Position numbers and translations under genes: made by a program. The notes beneath the pieces are model-generated. The model was not told where the DNA came from. It saw only the letters and a program-made list of their open reading frames with translations, and made no database searches. Shown one piece after another: positions 24,890 through 32,840 of a stretch of 37,981 bases of DNA; positions within the stretch are counted from its first letter, which is position 1, and every line of letters begins with the position of its first letter. The stretch comes from Actinomycetes bacterium (GTDB lineage Bacteria > Actinomycetota > Actinomycetes > JACCUZ01): assembly GCA_035489715.1 (NCBI GenBank), contig DATHAP010000207.1, positions 1 to 37,981 of the forward strand, written 5' to 3'.

Positions 24890-25924
24890 TCAGCGCACGT
24901 CGACCGGTCGGTCTCGGCCGAGCAGCGAGATCCAGACCTCGCCCGGCGCCAGGACGGCCTCCTCGCCGGCGATGGTCCAGGTCGTCGGCTGCCACGACTT
25001 GTCCCGCTCCCACGCGCCCTCGTAGACCTGGCCGTCGCGGAAGAACAGCGCCTTCCCCTTGCCGACGGTCTCGGTCAGCGGCGTGTTGGCGCCGTTGACG
25101 TCGTGGTAGACCGAGGGCCGTACGGTCGTGAACTGCACCACGAAGTTGGACGTGGTGAGGCGACCCCCTTCGGCGGCCTTCGCGGGCACGCCGTCCATGG
25201 ACAGCTGCCACTCGCCCTTCTTCGGCGCCCACGTCCCGGTGACCCGTGCCATCGGGTAGTTCACCGTGAAGGTGGTGGCCTTCTTGCCGCCGGCCGGCGG
25301 GTCACCGAACGAGTAGCCCGGCGCCTTCAGCTCGCCGATCTTGCCGGCGCGCCGGCGCAGCCGGTCGAAACTGCCGATGACGTCGTAGGGCATCGGGCGG
25401 CTGCCGGCGCGCGTGTAGCCGGTGTGGTCCTGGTCGAAGGAGACCAGCTTGAGGTCGGCCGCCTGCAGGTTGTCGGCCAGCCGGTTCTGCGAGCCGGAGT
25501 AGATGAGCCCGACCGTGCCGTACTGCCGGAGCAGGTCGACGTCGGTGATGCGCGCGCTGCGGACCGGCCCGACGTACGTCGGGTAGCGGCTGGAGTAGAT
25601 CGCCGCGATCCGGGTGACGCCGCCCTCGACCTGCTCGACGTAGACGACGTCGGCCTTGGAGAGCCCGGCCTGCGGGTGCGCCTTCGCGGTGTTGTCGACC
25701 TTGACGGCGTAGACCGGCCCGTTGGAAGCACCCATCCGGCCCGACAGCAGGGACGGCTCCGGTGGCGGCGGGGGGGTGCTCGACTCGGTGGCAGAGGGCG
25801 ACGGGGAGGCCTTGGCCTTGGTCTGCGGCTCGGGGTCCGAGGAGCAGGCGGCCAGGGCGAGCCCGGCGGCCAGCAGGCCGGCGACGAGCATGCGGGAACG
25901 GTGGTGCAGCAGGGGGGATCTCAC
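24890..25924 (-). CDS. DUF3048 (YerB-like) lipoprotein
   Basis: The 344-residue protein has a lipoprotein signal: basic start (LLHHRSR), hydrophobic core ([14 protein letters not shown]) and lipobox LAAC with Cys27. A Ser/Pro/Thr linker follows, then a DUF3048/YerB-like domain ([68 protein letters not shown]) and a C-terminal domain ([19 protein letters not shown]). The cell-surface function of this family is not established. Start GTG 25924 overlaps the LemA-like gene by GTGA, so the two envelope proteins are co-translated. Confidence 0.9.
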   Translation of the reverse strand: MRSPLLHHRSRMLVAGLLAAGLALAACSSDPEPQTKAKASPSPSATESSTPPPPPEPSLLSGRMGASNGPVYAVKVDNTAKAHPQAGLSKADVVYVEQVEGGVTRIAAIYSSRYPTYVGPVRSARITDVDLLRQYGTVGLIYSGSQNRLADNLQAADLKLVSFDQDHTGYTRAGSRPMPYDVIGSFDRLRRRAGKIGELKAPGYSFGDPPAGGKKATTFTVNYPMARVTGTWAPKKGEWQLSMDGVPAKAAEGGRLTTSNFVVQFTTVRPSVYHDVNGANTPLTETVGKGKALFFRDGQVYEGAWERDKSWQPTTWTIAGEEAVLAPGEVWISLLGRDRPVDVR

Positions 25925-26499
25925 GTGGGACGACGGTACGCGTCCGACGTCACGGCACCAGCGGCGAGGGTCCCCGGCGGCGTGTCGCTGATCTCGAAGG
26001 TCTGCGGCCACGGCGCATGTCCGGCAAGCCGGAGATAACGGACCACCAGCTTGCGGCGCACCACCCGGGCCGAGCGGACCACGTCGTTGTGGAAGCGCCG
26101 GGCGAGCTGCACCCGAAGCCCGGCCGCGGCAAGCTCGGCCACCAGCTCGCGGCCGACCGGGTCGGCCCGGAGGTCGTCGACCAGCTCGGGGTCGGCGAAG
26201 GCGGCCCGGAGCGCCGCTGTGAGGTCGCTCTCCGCCTGCTCCCTGCCCTCGGCGTCGACCTCGCGGGCCTCGTGGGCGGCGTCGGCGAGGAGCAGCGAGG
26301 TGGCCGGGTCGAGCCGGCCCGAGGCGGCGAGCTGCTGAGCGACCGAGGACCGCCGGACCAGCTGGGCGTCCAGGGCGCTCCACGCGCCTTCGCTGCGGGC
26401 GTGCAGCCGGTCCAGGCGGGTGGCGCTGAACGTGAGGTACCACGCCACCAGCAGCACCAGAGCCCCGAGAAGGACGAGCTCGTACGCCGCACTGGACAC
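25921..26499 (-). CDS. LemA-like membrane protein
   Basis: The 192-residue protein has an N-terminal membrane helix (about 5-24, AYELVLLGALVLLVAWYLTF) followed by a helical region that reads like LemA: RLDRLHARSEGAWSALDAQLVRRSSVAQQLA near the start and RRFHNDVVRSARVVRRKLVVRYLRLAG before the end. LemA-family proteins are membrane-anchored helical bundles of uncertain role. The similarity is by pattern only and rather diverged. Start GTG 26499 lacks an obvious ribosome-binding site. The stop overlaps the DUF3048 lipoprotein start. Confidence 0.72.
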   Translation of the reverse strand: MSSAAYELVLLGALVLLVAWYLTFSATRLDRLHARSEGAWSALDAQLVRRSSVAQQLAASGRLDPATSLLLADAAHEAREVDAEGREQAESDLTAALRAAFADPELVDDLRADPVGRELVAELAAAGLRVQLARRFHNDVVRSARVVRRKLVVRYLRLAGHAPWPQTFEISDTPPGTLAAGAVTSDAYRRPT

Positions 26500-26530
26500 C
26501 CGGCGAGGCTAGTGCGCGGCGCGGCTGGTG

Positions 26531-26576
26531 GGCTGCGCGGCTGCGCGGCTGCGACGGGCGACGGGCGACGGGCGAC
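26531..26576. repeat. Two abutting short tandem repeats
   Basis: Three 8-bp units GGCTGCGC (26531-26554, last unit ending in A) run into three 7-bp units GACGGGC (26553-26573) plus GAC. They lie between the LemA-like gene and the cupin gene, just downstream of the latter's stop codon. Confidence 0.8.
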
Positions 26577-26584
26577 ATCCTGCC

Positions 26585-26926
26585 TCAGACGTAGAACCAC
26601 ACCTCGCGGAACTCCGCGTCGACCATGAAGTGCGCGTGCGAGCCGGCCTCGATCCGCACCGCCCGGCCGGCGACCAGCTCCAGCGGGGCCTCGTCGTCGA
26701 CCACCAGCCGCCCGGTGCCGGCCAGGACGTAGAGGACCTCGGTGTGCTCCAGGTCGACCTCGATCGGTCCGAGGCCGCTGCGCCCTGGCCGCCACATCCC
26801 CGCCTGCACCGCCGGCGTGTCCACCAGCATGGCCACCTGCCCACCGGTCTCCTCGTCGTGCTCCCACGCGTCCTCGTCGACCAGCCAGGTCGACACCGGA
26901 CGTGCAGGCTCGAGCTCCTCGGTCAT
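26585..26926 (-). CDS. Small cupin-domain protein
   Basis: The 113-residue protein is a single cupin barrel: LEHTEVLYVLAGTGRLVVDDEAPLELVAGRAVRIEAGSHAHFM follows the cupin motif spacing, although the first motif keeps only one histidine. The N-terminus (TWLVDEDAWEHDEETGGQVAML) may shape the substrate pocket. No substrate can be proposed. The start is ATG 26926, with GGAG 6 nt upstream. It lies 57 nt downstream of pimA on the same strand and may be part of that transcript. Confidence 0.82.
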   Translation of the reverse strand: MTEELEPARPVSTWLVDEDAWEHDEETGGQVAMLVDTPAVQAGMWRPGRSGLGPIEVDLEHTEVLYVLAGTGRLVVDDEAPLELVAGRAVRIEAGSHAHFMVDAEFREVWFYV

Positions 26927-26983
26927 GGAGGACTCCGTTCTGCTCGCTGGTCGGTGGAGCCTGGGCAGCGCCGGTGGGCCGAG

Positions 26984-28177
26984 CTACTCGCGGTCGAGGG
27001 CACCCCCGGGAGCATCGACGACTCGACGCCACCGGTCACGCCAGGGCCGTACGTCTGCCTCGCCCACCGCGTCAGCGCCGGCGGCGACAGTCTCGTAGAC
27101 GGCGAGCAGCTGGTCGACCACCGTGGACCAGTCGAAGCGGCGCACCCAGCCGGTCGCCGCCGCCTGCAGCCGGTCGCGTCGATCCGAGTCGCCCAGGAGC
27201 GCAACGACCGCATCGGCCAGCGCGGGCACGTCCCCGGTCGGGAAGAGCTCGCCGACCCGGCCGTCGTCCAGCACCCGCCGGAAGGCGTCGATGTCCGAGG
27301 CGAGCACCGGCGCACCGGCCGACATGGCCTCGACGAGGATGATCCCGAAGCTCTCCCCGCCGAGGTTGGGTGCCACGTAGAGGTCGACGCTGGCAAGCAG
27401 CCGCGCCTTGTCCGCCTCGCTGACGACGCCGAGGAAGGTGACGGCGTCGCGGACACTCGCCGGCAGGTCCTCGACCGCCTCGTCGGCGTCGCCGCGGCCG
27501 GCCACCAGCAGCCGCACACCTGGCCGGCGTGCCAGGACCGACTTCATCGCGGCGAGCAGCGTCGGCAGACCCTTGCGCGCCTCGTCGAGCCGGCCGATGA
27601 ACCCCACCGTCCCGCCCTCTCCCTGCCGGGCCGGGTCCGGCCGCGCGCCGGCGAAGCGGTCGACGAACACGCCGTTCGGGATGAGCACCGCGTCACCGCC
27701 CAGGTGCTCGACGACCGTCCGCCGGGCGTCCTCCGACACGGCGACCCGGGCGCCGATCTTCTCCAGTGCCGGCTCGAGCAGCGGCGAGGCGGCGAGCATC
27801 GCGCGCGAGCGCAGGTTGGACGTGTGGAAGGTCGCAACGATCGGCCCGGTCGCGGCCCAACAGGCGAGCAGCGACAGCGACGGGGTGGCCGGCTCGTGGA
27901 TGTGCAGGAGGTCGAACTGCCCGTCGCGGACCCAGCGCCGCACCCGGGCGGCCGAGATCGGTCCGATGTTCACCCGGGCGACCGACCCGTTGTACCGAAC
28001 CGGGACGGCCCGACCGGCCGGGACGACGTACGGCGGGAGCGGGGTGTCGTCGTCGGCCGGCGCCAGCACCGACACCTCGTGGCCGCGCTCCCGGAGCACC
28101 TCGCTGAGGTCGCGGACGTGGAACTGCACCCCGCCGGGCACGTCCCACGAGTAGGGGCACACGATGCCGACGCGCAT
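26984..28177 (-). CDS. pimA: Phosphatidyl-myo-inositol mannosyltransferase PimA
   Basis: PimA transfers the first mannose from GDP-mannose to phosphatidylinositol on the cytoplasmic face of the membrane, starting PIM, lipomannan and lipoarabinomannan-type glycolipids. The 397-residue GT-B enzyme of family GT4 begins MRVGIVCPYSWDVPGGVQFHV, where the PGGV loop binds the donor. It carries His118 in ATFHTSN, the VGFIGRLDEARKGLPTLL hinge region and the E-x7-E motif Glu275/Glu283 in GGESFGIILVEAM. Length and motifs match PimA rather than the mannosyltransferase PimB'. It starts at ATG 28177, 7 nt after the acyltransferase gene, in the order pgsA-patA-pimA known from mycobacteria. Confidence 0.93.
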   Translation of the reverse strand: MRVGIVCPYSWDVPGGVQFHVRDLSEVLRERGHEVSVLAPADDDTPLPPYVVPAGRAVPVRYNGSVARVNIGPISAARVRRWVRDGQFDLLHIHEPATPSLSLLACWAATGPIVATFHTSNLRSRAMLAASPLLEPALEKIGARVAVSEDARRTVVEHLGGDAVLIPNGVFVDRFAGARPDPARQGEGGTVGFIGRLDEARKGLPTLLAAMKSVLARRPGVRLLVAGRGDADEAVEDLPASVRDAVTFLGVVSEADKARLLASVDLYVAPNLGGESFGIILVEAMSAGAPVLASDIDAFRRVLDDGRVGELFPTGDVPALADAVVALLGDSDRRDRLQAAATGWVRRFDWSTVVDQLLAVYETVAAGADAVGEADVRPWRDRWRRVVDAPGGALDRE

Positions 28178-28184
28178 CAGCCCC

Positions 28185-29132
28185 TCACCGGCGTGGGGGG
28201 GAGACGTGGGCGAGGTCGGCCAGCCACAGCGGCTGGAGCATGTGCCAGTGCTCGGGGTGCGCGCGGATCGCGTCGCCGAACACGTCGGCGACCTCCTGCG
28301 TCATGCGGGTGACCTTCTCACGCGTGGTGCCGGTCGCCGGGGCGCCGACCGGGTCGTGGAACCGGATCACCAGCCGGTCGCCCGCCCGACCTGTCGCACC
28401 GGGCACCGGCTCGTGCCAGATGCTCACCGGGTGCAGGGCGGCACCGGTCCGCAGCGCGAGCATCGCCGGCCCGGGCGGCATCCGGGTCGGCTCGCCGAGC
28501 AGGTCGACCTCGATGCCCGAGGCCCGCAGGTCGCGGTCGGCGAGCAGGGGGACCAGGCGGCCGCCGCGCAGCCGGGTCGAGAGCGAGTCGAGCAGGTCGC
28601 CGTCCCCGCCGGTGAGCGGCAGGATCTCCATGCCGAGCCCCTGGCGGTAGGCCAGGAAGCGTGCGTAGAGCCGCTCGGGGCGCAGCCGCTCCGCGACGGT
28701 GACGACGGGCACCCCGGTGAGGGTCGCCCACGCGCCGGCGTGGTCCCAGTTGCCCATGTGCATGAGCGCCGCGACCAGCCCCCGGGCGCCCTTCCCGGTG
28801 CTGGCGCGCAGGTGGTGCTCCCCCTCGACCCGCACCCGCGACACCACCCGCTCGGCAGGCCAGTCCGGCAGCCGGAACGCGTCGCACCAGTAGCGGAGGT
28901 AGCTCCGCAGCCCGTCGCGGGTCAGCGCGGCAAGCTCGGCGTCCGTCGCGTCCGGGCGGGCACGTCGCAGGTTGGTCCGCAGCCGTTGCGCCGGCGGGCC
29001 GTCCCGGCGCGCCATCAGGTCCGCGACCAACCGGAAGAGTCCGTACGCCGCCCGCTCGGGCATCCGGCGCACCAGCCACCACCCGGTGGCGTAGAGCCGG
29101 TAGGTCACCCCCTCGACGAGAGCGGCCCGCAC
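28185..29132 (-). CDS. patA: Phosphatidylinositol mannoside acyltransferase PatA
   Basis: PatA adds a fatty acyl chain to the 6-position of the mannose made by PimA. The 315-residue protein belongs to the LpxL/HtrB-like acyltransferases and has the H-x4-D motif HMGNWD with His125 and Asp130, the position reported for the mycobacterial enzyme. It also has LLADRDLRASGIEVDLLGEPTRMPPGPAMLALRTGA. No transmembrane helix is obvious; the family is membrane-associated. I choose GTG 29132, one base after the pgsA stop; GTG 29177 would add 15 residues overlapping pgsA. Confidence 0.92.
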   Translation of the reverse strand: MRAALVEGVTYRLYATGWWLVRRMPERAAYGLFRLVADLMARRDGPPAQRLRTNLRRARPDATDAELAALTRDGLRSYLRYWCDAFRLPDWPAERVVSRVRVEGEHHLRASTGKGARGLVAALMHMGNWDHAGAWATLTGVPVVTVAERLRPERLYARFLAYRQGLGMEILPLTGGDGDLLDSLSTRLRGGRLVPLLADRDLRASGIEVDLLGEPTRMPPGPAMLALRTGAALHPVSIWHEPVPGATGRAGDRLVIRFHDPVGAPATGTTREKVTRMTQEVADVFGDAIRAHPEHWHMLQPLWLADLAHVSPPRR

Positions 29133-29133
29133 G

Positions 29134-29745
29134 TCAGGGGGTCTCGGCGAGCGCCTGACGACGTACTGCCAGCGCACGCTGCACGATCGTCACCGTGCTG
29201 CCCACCGCGACGTACCAGAGCGCGAGCGCCTGGACGTACGGGACGCCGAGGCCCTCGAGCCCGGTCGCGACCAGGACCACGACGAGCCGGTCGGCCCGCT
29301 CGGTGATGCCGACGGCGGCTGTCATGCCGAGCCCCTCGGCCCGGGCTCTCGCGTAGGACACGACCGCCCCGGCCGCCAGCCCGTAGATCGCGAGGGAGCA
29401 CAGCAGGAGGTCGTCGCCGTCGCCGGCGTACCAGAGCGCGATGCCGCCGAAGACCGCCGCGTCGCCCACCCGGTCGAGCGTCGAGTCCAGCCAGGCGCCC
29501 CACCGGCTGGACCGGTCGGACATCCGGGCCATCGTCCCGTCGATCAGGTCGGAGAAGACGAAGCAGGTGATCACCACCGTGCCCCAGAAGAATTCGCCCT
29601 GTGGGTAGAAGCCGAGCGCCGCCCCGGCCACGCCGAGCGTCCCGATGAACGTGACGACGTCGGGGCTCACACCACGACGGACGAGGAACGCGGCGATGGG
29701 CCGGAAGATGCGCGTGAACAGGGCACGCGCGAAGCGGTTCAGCAT
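29134..29745 (-). CDS. pgsA: Phosphatidylinositol phosphate synthase
   Basis: This CDP-alcohol phosphatidyltransferase joins CDP-diacylglycerol and inositol 1-phosphate, giving phosphatidylinositol phosphate for PimA. The 203-residue membrane protein has the full signature D66-x2-D69-G70-x2-A73-R74-x8-G83-x3-D87-x3-D91 (from DLIDGTMARM to DSTLD). Several hydrophobic helices follow. Position next to patA and pimA supports the inositol substrate over glycerol phosphate. It starts at ATG 29745 and reads directly into patA. Confidence 0.92.
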   Translation of the reverse strand: MLNRFARALFTRIFRPIAAFLVRRGVSPDVVTFIGTLGVAGAALGFYPQGEFFWGTVVITCFVFSDLIDGTMARMSDRSSRWGAWLDSTLDRVGDAAVFGGIALWYAGDGDDLLLCSLAIYGLAAGAVVSYARARAEGLGMTAAVGITERADRLVVVLVATGLEGLGVPYVQALALWYVAVGSTVTIVQRALAVRRQALAETP

Positions 29746-29793
29746 GGTGGGCGGATGCTACCGACCCGGGCCCATCACTCCGTGAGCCCAGTG

Positions 29794-30078
29794 TCAGCCG
29801 AGCAGGTCCCGGAGCTGCCAGGCGACACCGGCCAGGGCGGAGAGGCCGACCAGGGCGAGGTAGCCGAGCACCAGCCGGGTGTCGCGCAGCAGGCACTTGC
29901 TGCGGGTGAGCCCGGCCCCCCGGGCCCGGACGTAGCCGGTGAAGCCGAGCGCCGCGAAAGCGACGACCACGGCCGGACCGATCAGCCAGGTGAGCAGCGC
30001 GACGGTGGTGAACACGCACAGCCGCAACGGGTCGTACGTCGCCGCGGCACTCCCGTCGGCCTGCTGGGTGGTGGTCAC
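29794..30078 (-). CDS. Small membrane protein after the radical SAM gene
   Basis: The 94-residue protein has a short polar N-terminus and about three hydrophobic segments: LCVFTTVALLTWLIGPAVVV, AALGFTGYV and LVLGYLALVGLSALAGVAW, with a conserved-looking ARGAGLTRSKCLLRDTRLVLGY loop. GTG 30078 overlaps the radical SAM stop by GTGA, so it is probably made with that enzyme. I recognise no family. It is likely a membrane partner of the operon. It lies 48 nt ahead of pgsA. Confidence 0.75.
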   Translation of the reverse strand: MTTTQQADGSAAATYDPLRLCVFTTVALLTWLIGPAVVVAFAALGFTGYVRARGAGLTRSKCLLRDTRLVLGYLALVGLSALAGVAWQLRDLLG

Positions 30079-31655
30079 GTGATCACCTCGAACGGCAGCG
30101 ACCGGCGACCGGCGGCCACCGACATCCGCTGCGCCGACAGCTGGGGCCAGGCCTGCACGGCGCAGAACGGCGCGCACTGGTCCTGCCGCTCCGACCGGGT
30201 GCCGACGTGGACGCAGCACTGGGTCAGCCGCTCCTCGATCATCGTCGAGACGTCCATGAAGGGCTTGACCGTCACCCGCACCACCCGCTCCCCCAGCATC
30301 CGGCGCAGCGCCTTCGACCGGCCGGGCAGCGCGAGCCGCAGCAGCGAGGCGACGCCGAGGTCGCACTGCTCGCAGAGGTCACGCCACAGGTCGGCGACCC
30401 GAGGGTGCGACAGCGACGACTGCTCGGACAGCAGGCCCAGCAGCGACTCCTTCACCGCCGAGCGGACCTGGCGCGGGATGTCCCGGTCGGCGATCCTGTT
30501 GCTGACCAGGTCGAGGTGCTCCATCAGCCGGTCTTCGCCGACCAGGGACACCAGTGACCGCCACTTCCCCGCGTCGTCGCGGATCAGGTAGCCGACGCTG
30601 CAGCAGTGCGGGTGCGAGCACGGCAGAGCCGTGAGGTCGCGCCAGGTGACCCGGCCACCGGTCTGCGGCCCCAGCCGGGCCAGCACACCGGTGTGGGTCA
30701 GCCGGTCCATCGGGTCGATGGCGCCGGACCGGCCCGACCCGAACTGCGGCTGGATCGACACCCCGCCGACGTAGGGCGTGTCCAGCGCGACCTGGAGCAC
30801 CTCGCCGATCTCCCCGTCGTTGACGCCGAGGGCGGCCGTCATGGTCAGCGTCGTGAAGATCTGCCGGTCCGACAGGGCGTGCAGCGCGTCGGCCTTGATC
30901 CGGCGCAGGTCCGCGCCGCGGTGGTGCCGGTGCGCCTCCGCGCTGACCCCGTCGTACTGCAGGTAGACCTCGACCCGCTCGCGGTGGCGCGCCAGCAGGT
31001 CCCCGAGCCCCCGGTCGCGGGCCAGCCGCAGACCGTTGGTGTTGAGGAGCACCCGCACGACGTTGCGCCGGGCCACCTCGTCGAGCAGCCGCTCAAGCTC
31101 GGGGTGCAGCGTCGGCTCGCCGCCGCTGAGCATCAGCACGTCGAGGCGGCCGTTCTCGCGCGCGATGCGCTGGTCGAGGTTGGCCAGCACATCCTCGACC
31201 GGGACGACGCCGGACAGGTCCGGGGCCGAGTCGGCGAAGCACGTGGGGCAGCGCAGGTTGCAGGTCTCGACGACGTCCTCGAGCAGGATGCAGGTGTGCT
31301 GGGTCTGCATCTCGCCCAGCCCGTCGAGGTAGCCGCCGGGCAGCGGCGCGAACGACCCCGGCGTGTCCGGCTGGTGCGCCTTGGTGGGTGCCGTCCAGCG
31401 CTCCAGCCAGGTCAGGATCTCGGGGTCCTCGTCGTAGAGGGTGCGGACCAGCCCGTGCTCGGGGCAGCCGCGCTCGAGCCACACCCGCCCGGCGCGCTCG
31501 GCCAGCCAGCCGGACAGCCGCGCCACCTCGGTGAGCGGCCGCTCCGGGTGCTCCTCGTGGCAGCGCGGGCAGTAGGCGTTGACGTAGCGGCGCACCCGGT
31601 CGCCGCGCAGCGGCATGCCGGTCGCCGGGGGCAGGGCGGTGTCCTGGTCAGCCAC
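30075..31655 (-). CDS. Radical SAM enzyme resembling tetraether lipid synthase (Tes/MJ0619-like)
   Basis: The 526-residue protein has the radical SAM CX3CX2C motif (Cys132, Cys136, Cys139 in ETCNLRCPTCFADS), the SAM-binding GGEPTLHPE and NTNGLRLA segments, and many further cysteines. At the N-terminus are a CPRC pair (29, 32) and CPEHG (64), suggestive of a rubredoxin-like or zinc site. In the second half are 346, 351, 352, 428, 431, 480, 481, 494 and 498, enough for auxiliary iron-sulfur clusters. This layout recalls archaeal tetraether lipid synthase and its bacterial relatives, which couple lipid chains at methyl or methylene carbons. The exact reaction here is unknown. GTG 31655 overlaps the upstream membrane gene by 8 nt. 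Confidence 0.85.
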   Translation of the reverse strand: MADQDTALPPATGMPLRGDRVRRYVNAYCPRCHEEHPERPLTEVARLSGWLAERAGRVWLERGCPEHGLVRTLYDEDPEILTWLERWTAPTKAHQPDTPGSFAPLPGGYLDGLGEMQTQHTCILLEDVVETCNLRCPTCFADSAPDLSGVVPVEDVLANLDQRIARENGRLDVLMLSGGEPTLHPELERLLDEVARRNVVRVLLNTNGLRLARDRGLGDLLARHRERVEVYLQYDGVSAEAHRHHRGADLRRIKADALHALSDRQIFTTLTMTAALGVNDGEIGEVLQVALDTPYVGGVSIQPQFGSGRSGAIDPMDRLTHTGVLARLGPQTGGRVTWRDLTALPCSHPHCCSVGYLIRDDAGKWRSLVSLVGEDRLMEHLDLVSNRIADRDIPRQVRSAVKESLLGLLSEQSSLSHPRVADLWRDLCEQCDLGVASLLRLALPGRSKALRRMLGERVVRVTVKPFMDVSTMIEERLTQCCVHVGTRSERQDQCAPFCAVQAWPQLSAQRMSVAAGRRSLPFEVIT

Positions 31656-31980
31656 CGCTGTACCCCGCGATCAGGGCGATGCACAGTCCGCCGGCCAGCA
31701 GGAGCAGCAGCCCCCAGCCGATGACCAGGCCGAGCCCGAAGCCCCGCCGCTGCGGCGAGCCCGGCGTGCTGGCGAGCACGATGCCCAGCACCAGCGCCGC
31801 CAGGACCGTCACCGGCACGAGCAGCCCGAAGGCGATGCCGAGCGGTCCGGCGACCGACGCGACCAGCCCGAGCAGGATCGGCACGGCGACCGTGCCGACC
31901 ACGCCGACGACCGCACCGAGGACGACGGAACCGGTGGCGAAGCGGCGCGGCGGTCGCTGCGCCCAGGGCGGCTCGGTCAC
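31648..31980 (-). CDS. Three-helix membrane protein of the Lgt-like/radical SAM operon
   Basis: The 110-residue protein has a proline/arginine-rich N-terminus (EPPWAQRPPRRF) and three hydrophobic helices: SVVLGAVVGVVGTVAVPILLGLV, GIAFGLLVPVTVLAALVLGIVLA and GLGLVIGWGLLLLLAGGLCIALIAG. A short basic loop STPGSPQRR separates helices two and three. GTG 31980 overlaps the Lgt-like stop (GTGA) and its end overlaps the radical SAM start by 8 nt. No known domain is recognised; coupling suggests it works with the two lipid-related proteins. Confidence 0.75.
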   Translation of the reverse strand: MTEPPWAQRPPRRFATGSVVLGAVVGVVGTVAVPILLGLVASVAGPLGIAFGLLVPVTVLAALVLGIVLASTPGSPQRRGFGLGLVIGWGLLLLLAGGLCIALIAGYSGG

Positions 31981-32714
31981 GCCACGGCCTCCTGGTGCCG
32001 AGGCTCCTGTGGCTCCCGGGGAGCGAGGCGGATCCGGGTGCACCGGGCCAGCAGCAGGGGCAGCGCGAGCAGCACCACCCACTGCGACCCGGTCAGACCG
32101 ACGGCGAGCACGTCGTTCGTGCGCGTCGTCTCGACCCAGAGCCGGAAGAGGGCGTACGCCGTCAGGTAGCCCACCAGCAGGTCCGCGGGGTCGGCCAGCC
32201 GGTCCCGCAGCGCCAGCAGCACGACCAGGGCCGTCGCGTGGAAGGCGATCTCGTAGAGGAAGGACGGATGAGCCCCGCGCAGCGCCCACGGCAGGTCGGT
32301 CGGCTGCCCGACCGGCTCGGTGAGGAAGCAGCCGACGCGCCCGACCGCGAGCCCCAGGGCGACCGCCGGTGCGAAGAGCGCGCCGGTCCGGTGCGGGTAG
32401 CCCGCGAGGCGCTTGCCGACCAGCGCGCCGACGTACGCCCCGCAGAGCCCGCCGAGCACGCTCTTGGCGCCCGTCTCCCACGCCTGCACGAGCAGCGAGG
32501 CGTCACCGGCCTGCACCAGCCGGACCAGGCCGGCGGCGCGCATCCCCAGGGCTCCGCCGACGACGACGCCGGCGACCACCACGAGCAGCCGCTCGTCCGC
32601 CGCGCCGCGCCGCCGGACCTCCAGCGCCAGCACGGCCGCGCCGGCCGCGATGCCGGCTGCCACGCACAGCCCGTGCACCAGGGCGGCGTGCTCCTGGACG
32701 AGGACGGGCGCCAT
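31977..32714 (-). CDS. Divergent Lgt-like (prolipoprotein diacylglyceryl transferase family) protein
   Basis: The 245-residue protein has about six or seven hydrophobic helices and the Lgt-family marks GALGMRAAG (54-62), VGRVGCFLTEPVG (124-136, with Arg126) and HPSFLYE (149-155). It differs from a true Lgt: the GRxGNF asparagine is replaced (GRVGCF), and the segment aligning with SFHGG of Lgt reads SVLGG (85-89), so the catalytic-type histidine is absent. It is therefore probably a paralogue acting on another substrate or moving glycerol-phospholipid groups. The start is ATG 32714. It is the first gene of a coupled operon with a membrane protein, the radical SAM enzyme and another membrane protein. 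Confidence 0.8.
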   Translation of the reverse strand: MAPVLVQEHAALVHGLCVAAGIAAGAAVLALEVRRRGAADERLLVVVAGVVVGGALGMRAAGLVRLVQAGDASLLVQAWETGAKSVLGGLCGAYVGALVGKRLAGYPHRTGALFAPAVALGLAVGRVGCFLTEPVGQPTDLPWALRGAHPSFLYEIAFHATALVVLLALRDRLADPADLLVGYLTAYALFRLWVETTRTNDVLAVGLTGSQWVVLLALPLLLARCTRIRLAPREPQEPRHQEAVA

Positions 32715-32840
32715 GGTCGCTCACGCTAGGCCCGTCGGGCCCTTGTGCGACGGCGGCTCGCGGGTGAAGGCTGCAAGGCGTTCGGGTGCGCCCGCGACGC
32801 GGCGCACGGAGTCGACGACGACGTCGCGGAGGCGGTCGAG

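Noticed and set aside
24881-24892. Possible third copy of the palindromic element (GACACGCCGG near 24880)
   Set aside because: Only the 10-bp inner-arm sequence is present; no complementary arm or outer arms accompany it.
32745-32840. Longer N-terminus for EF-G2
   Set aside because: GGAGG 8 nt before ATG 32841 and the family's usual N-terminus favour the shorter protein.
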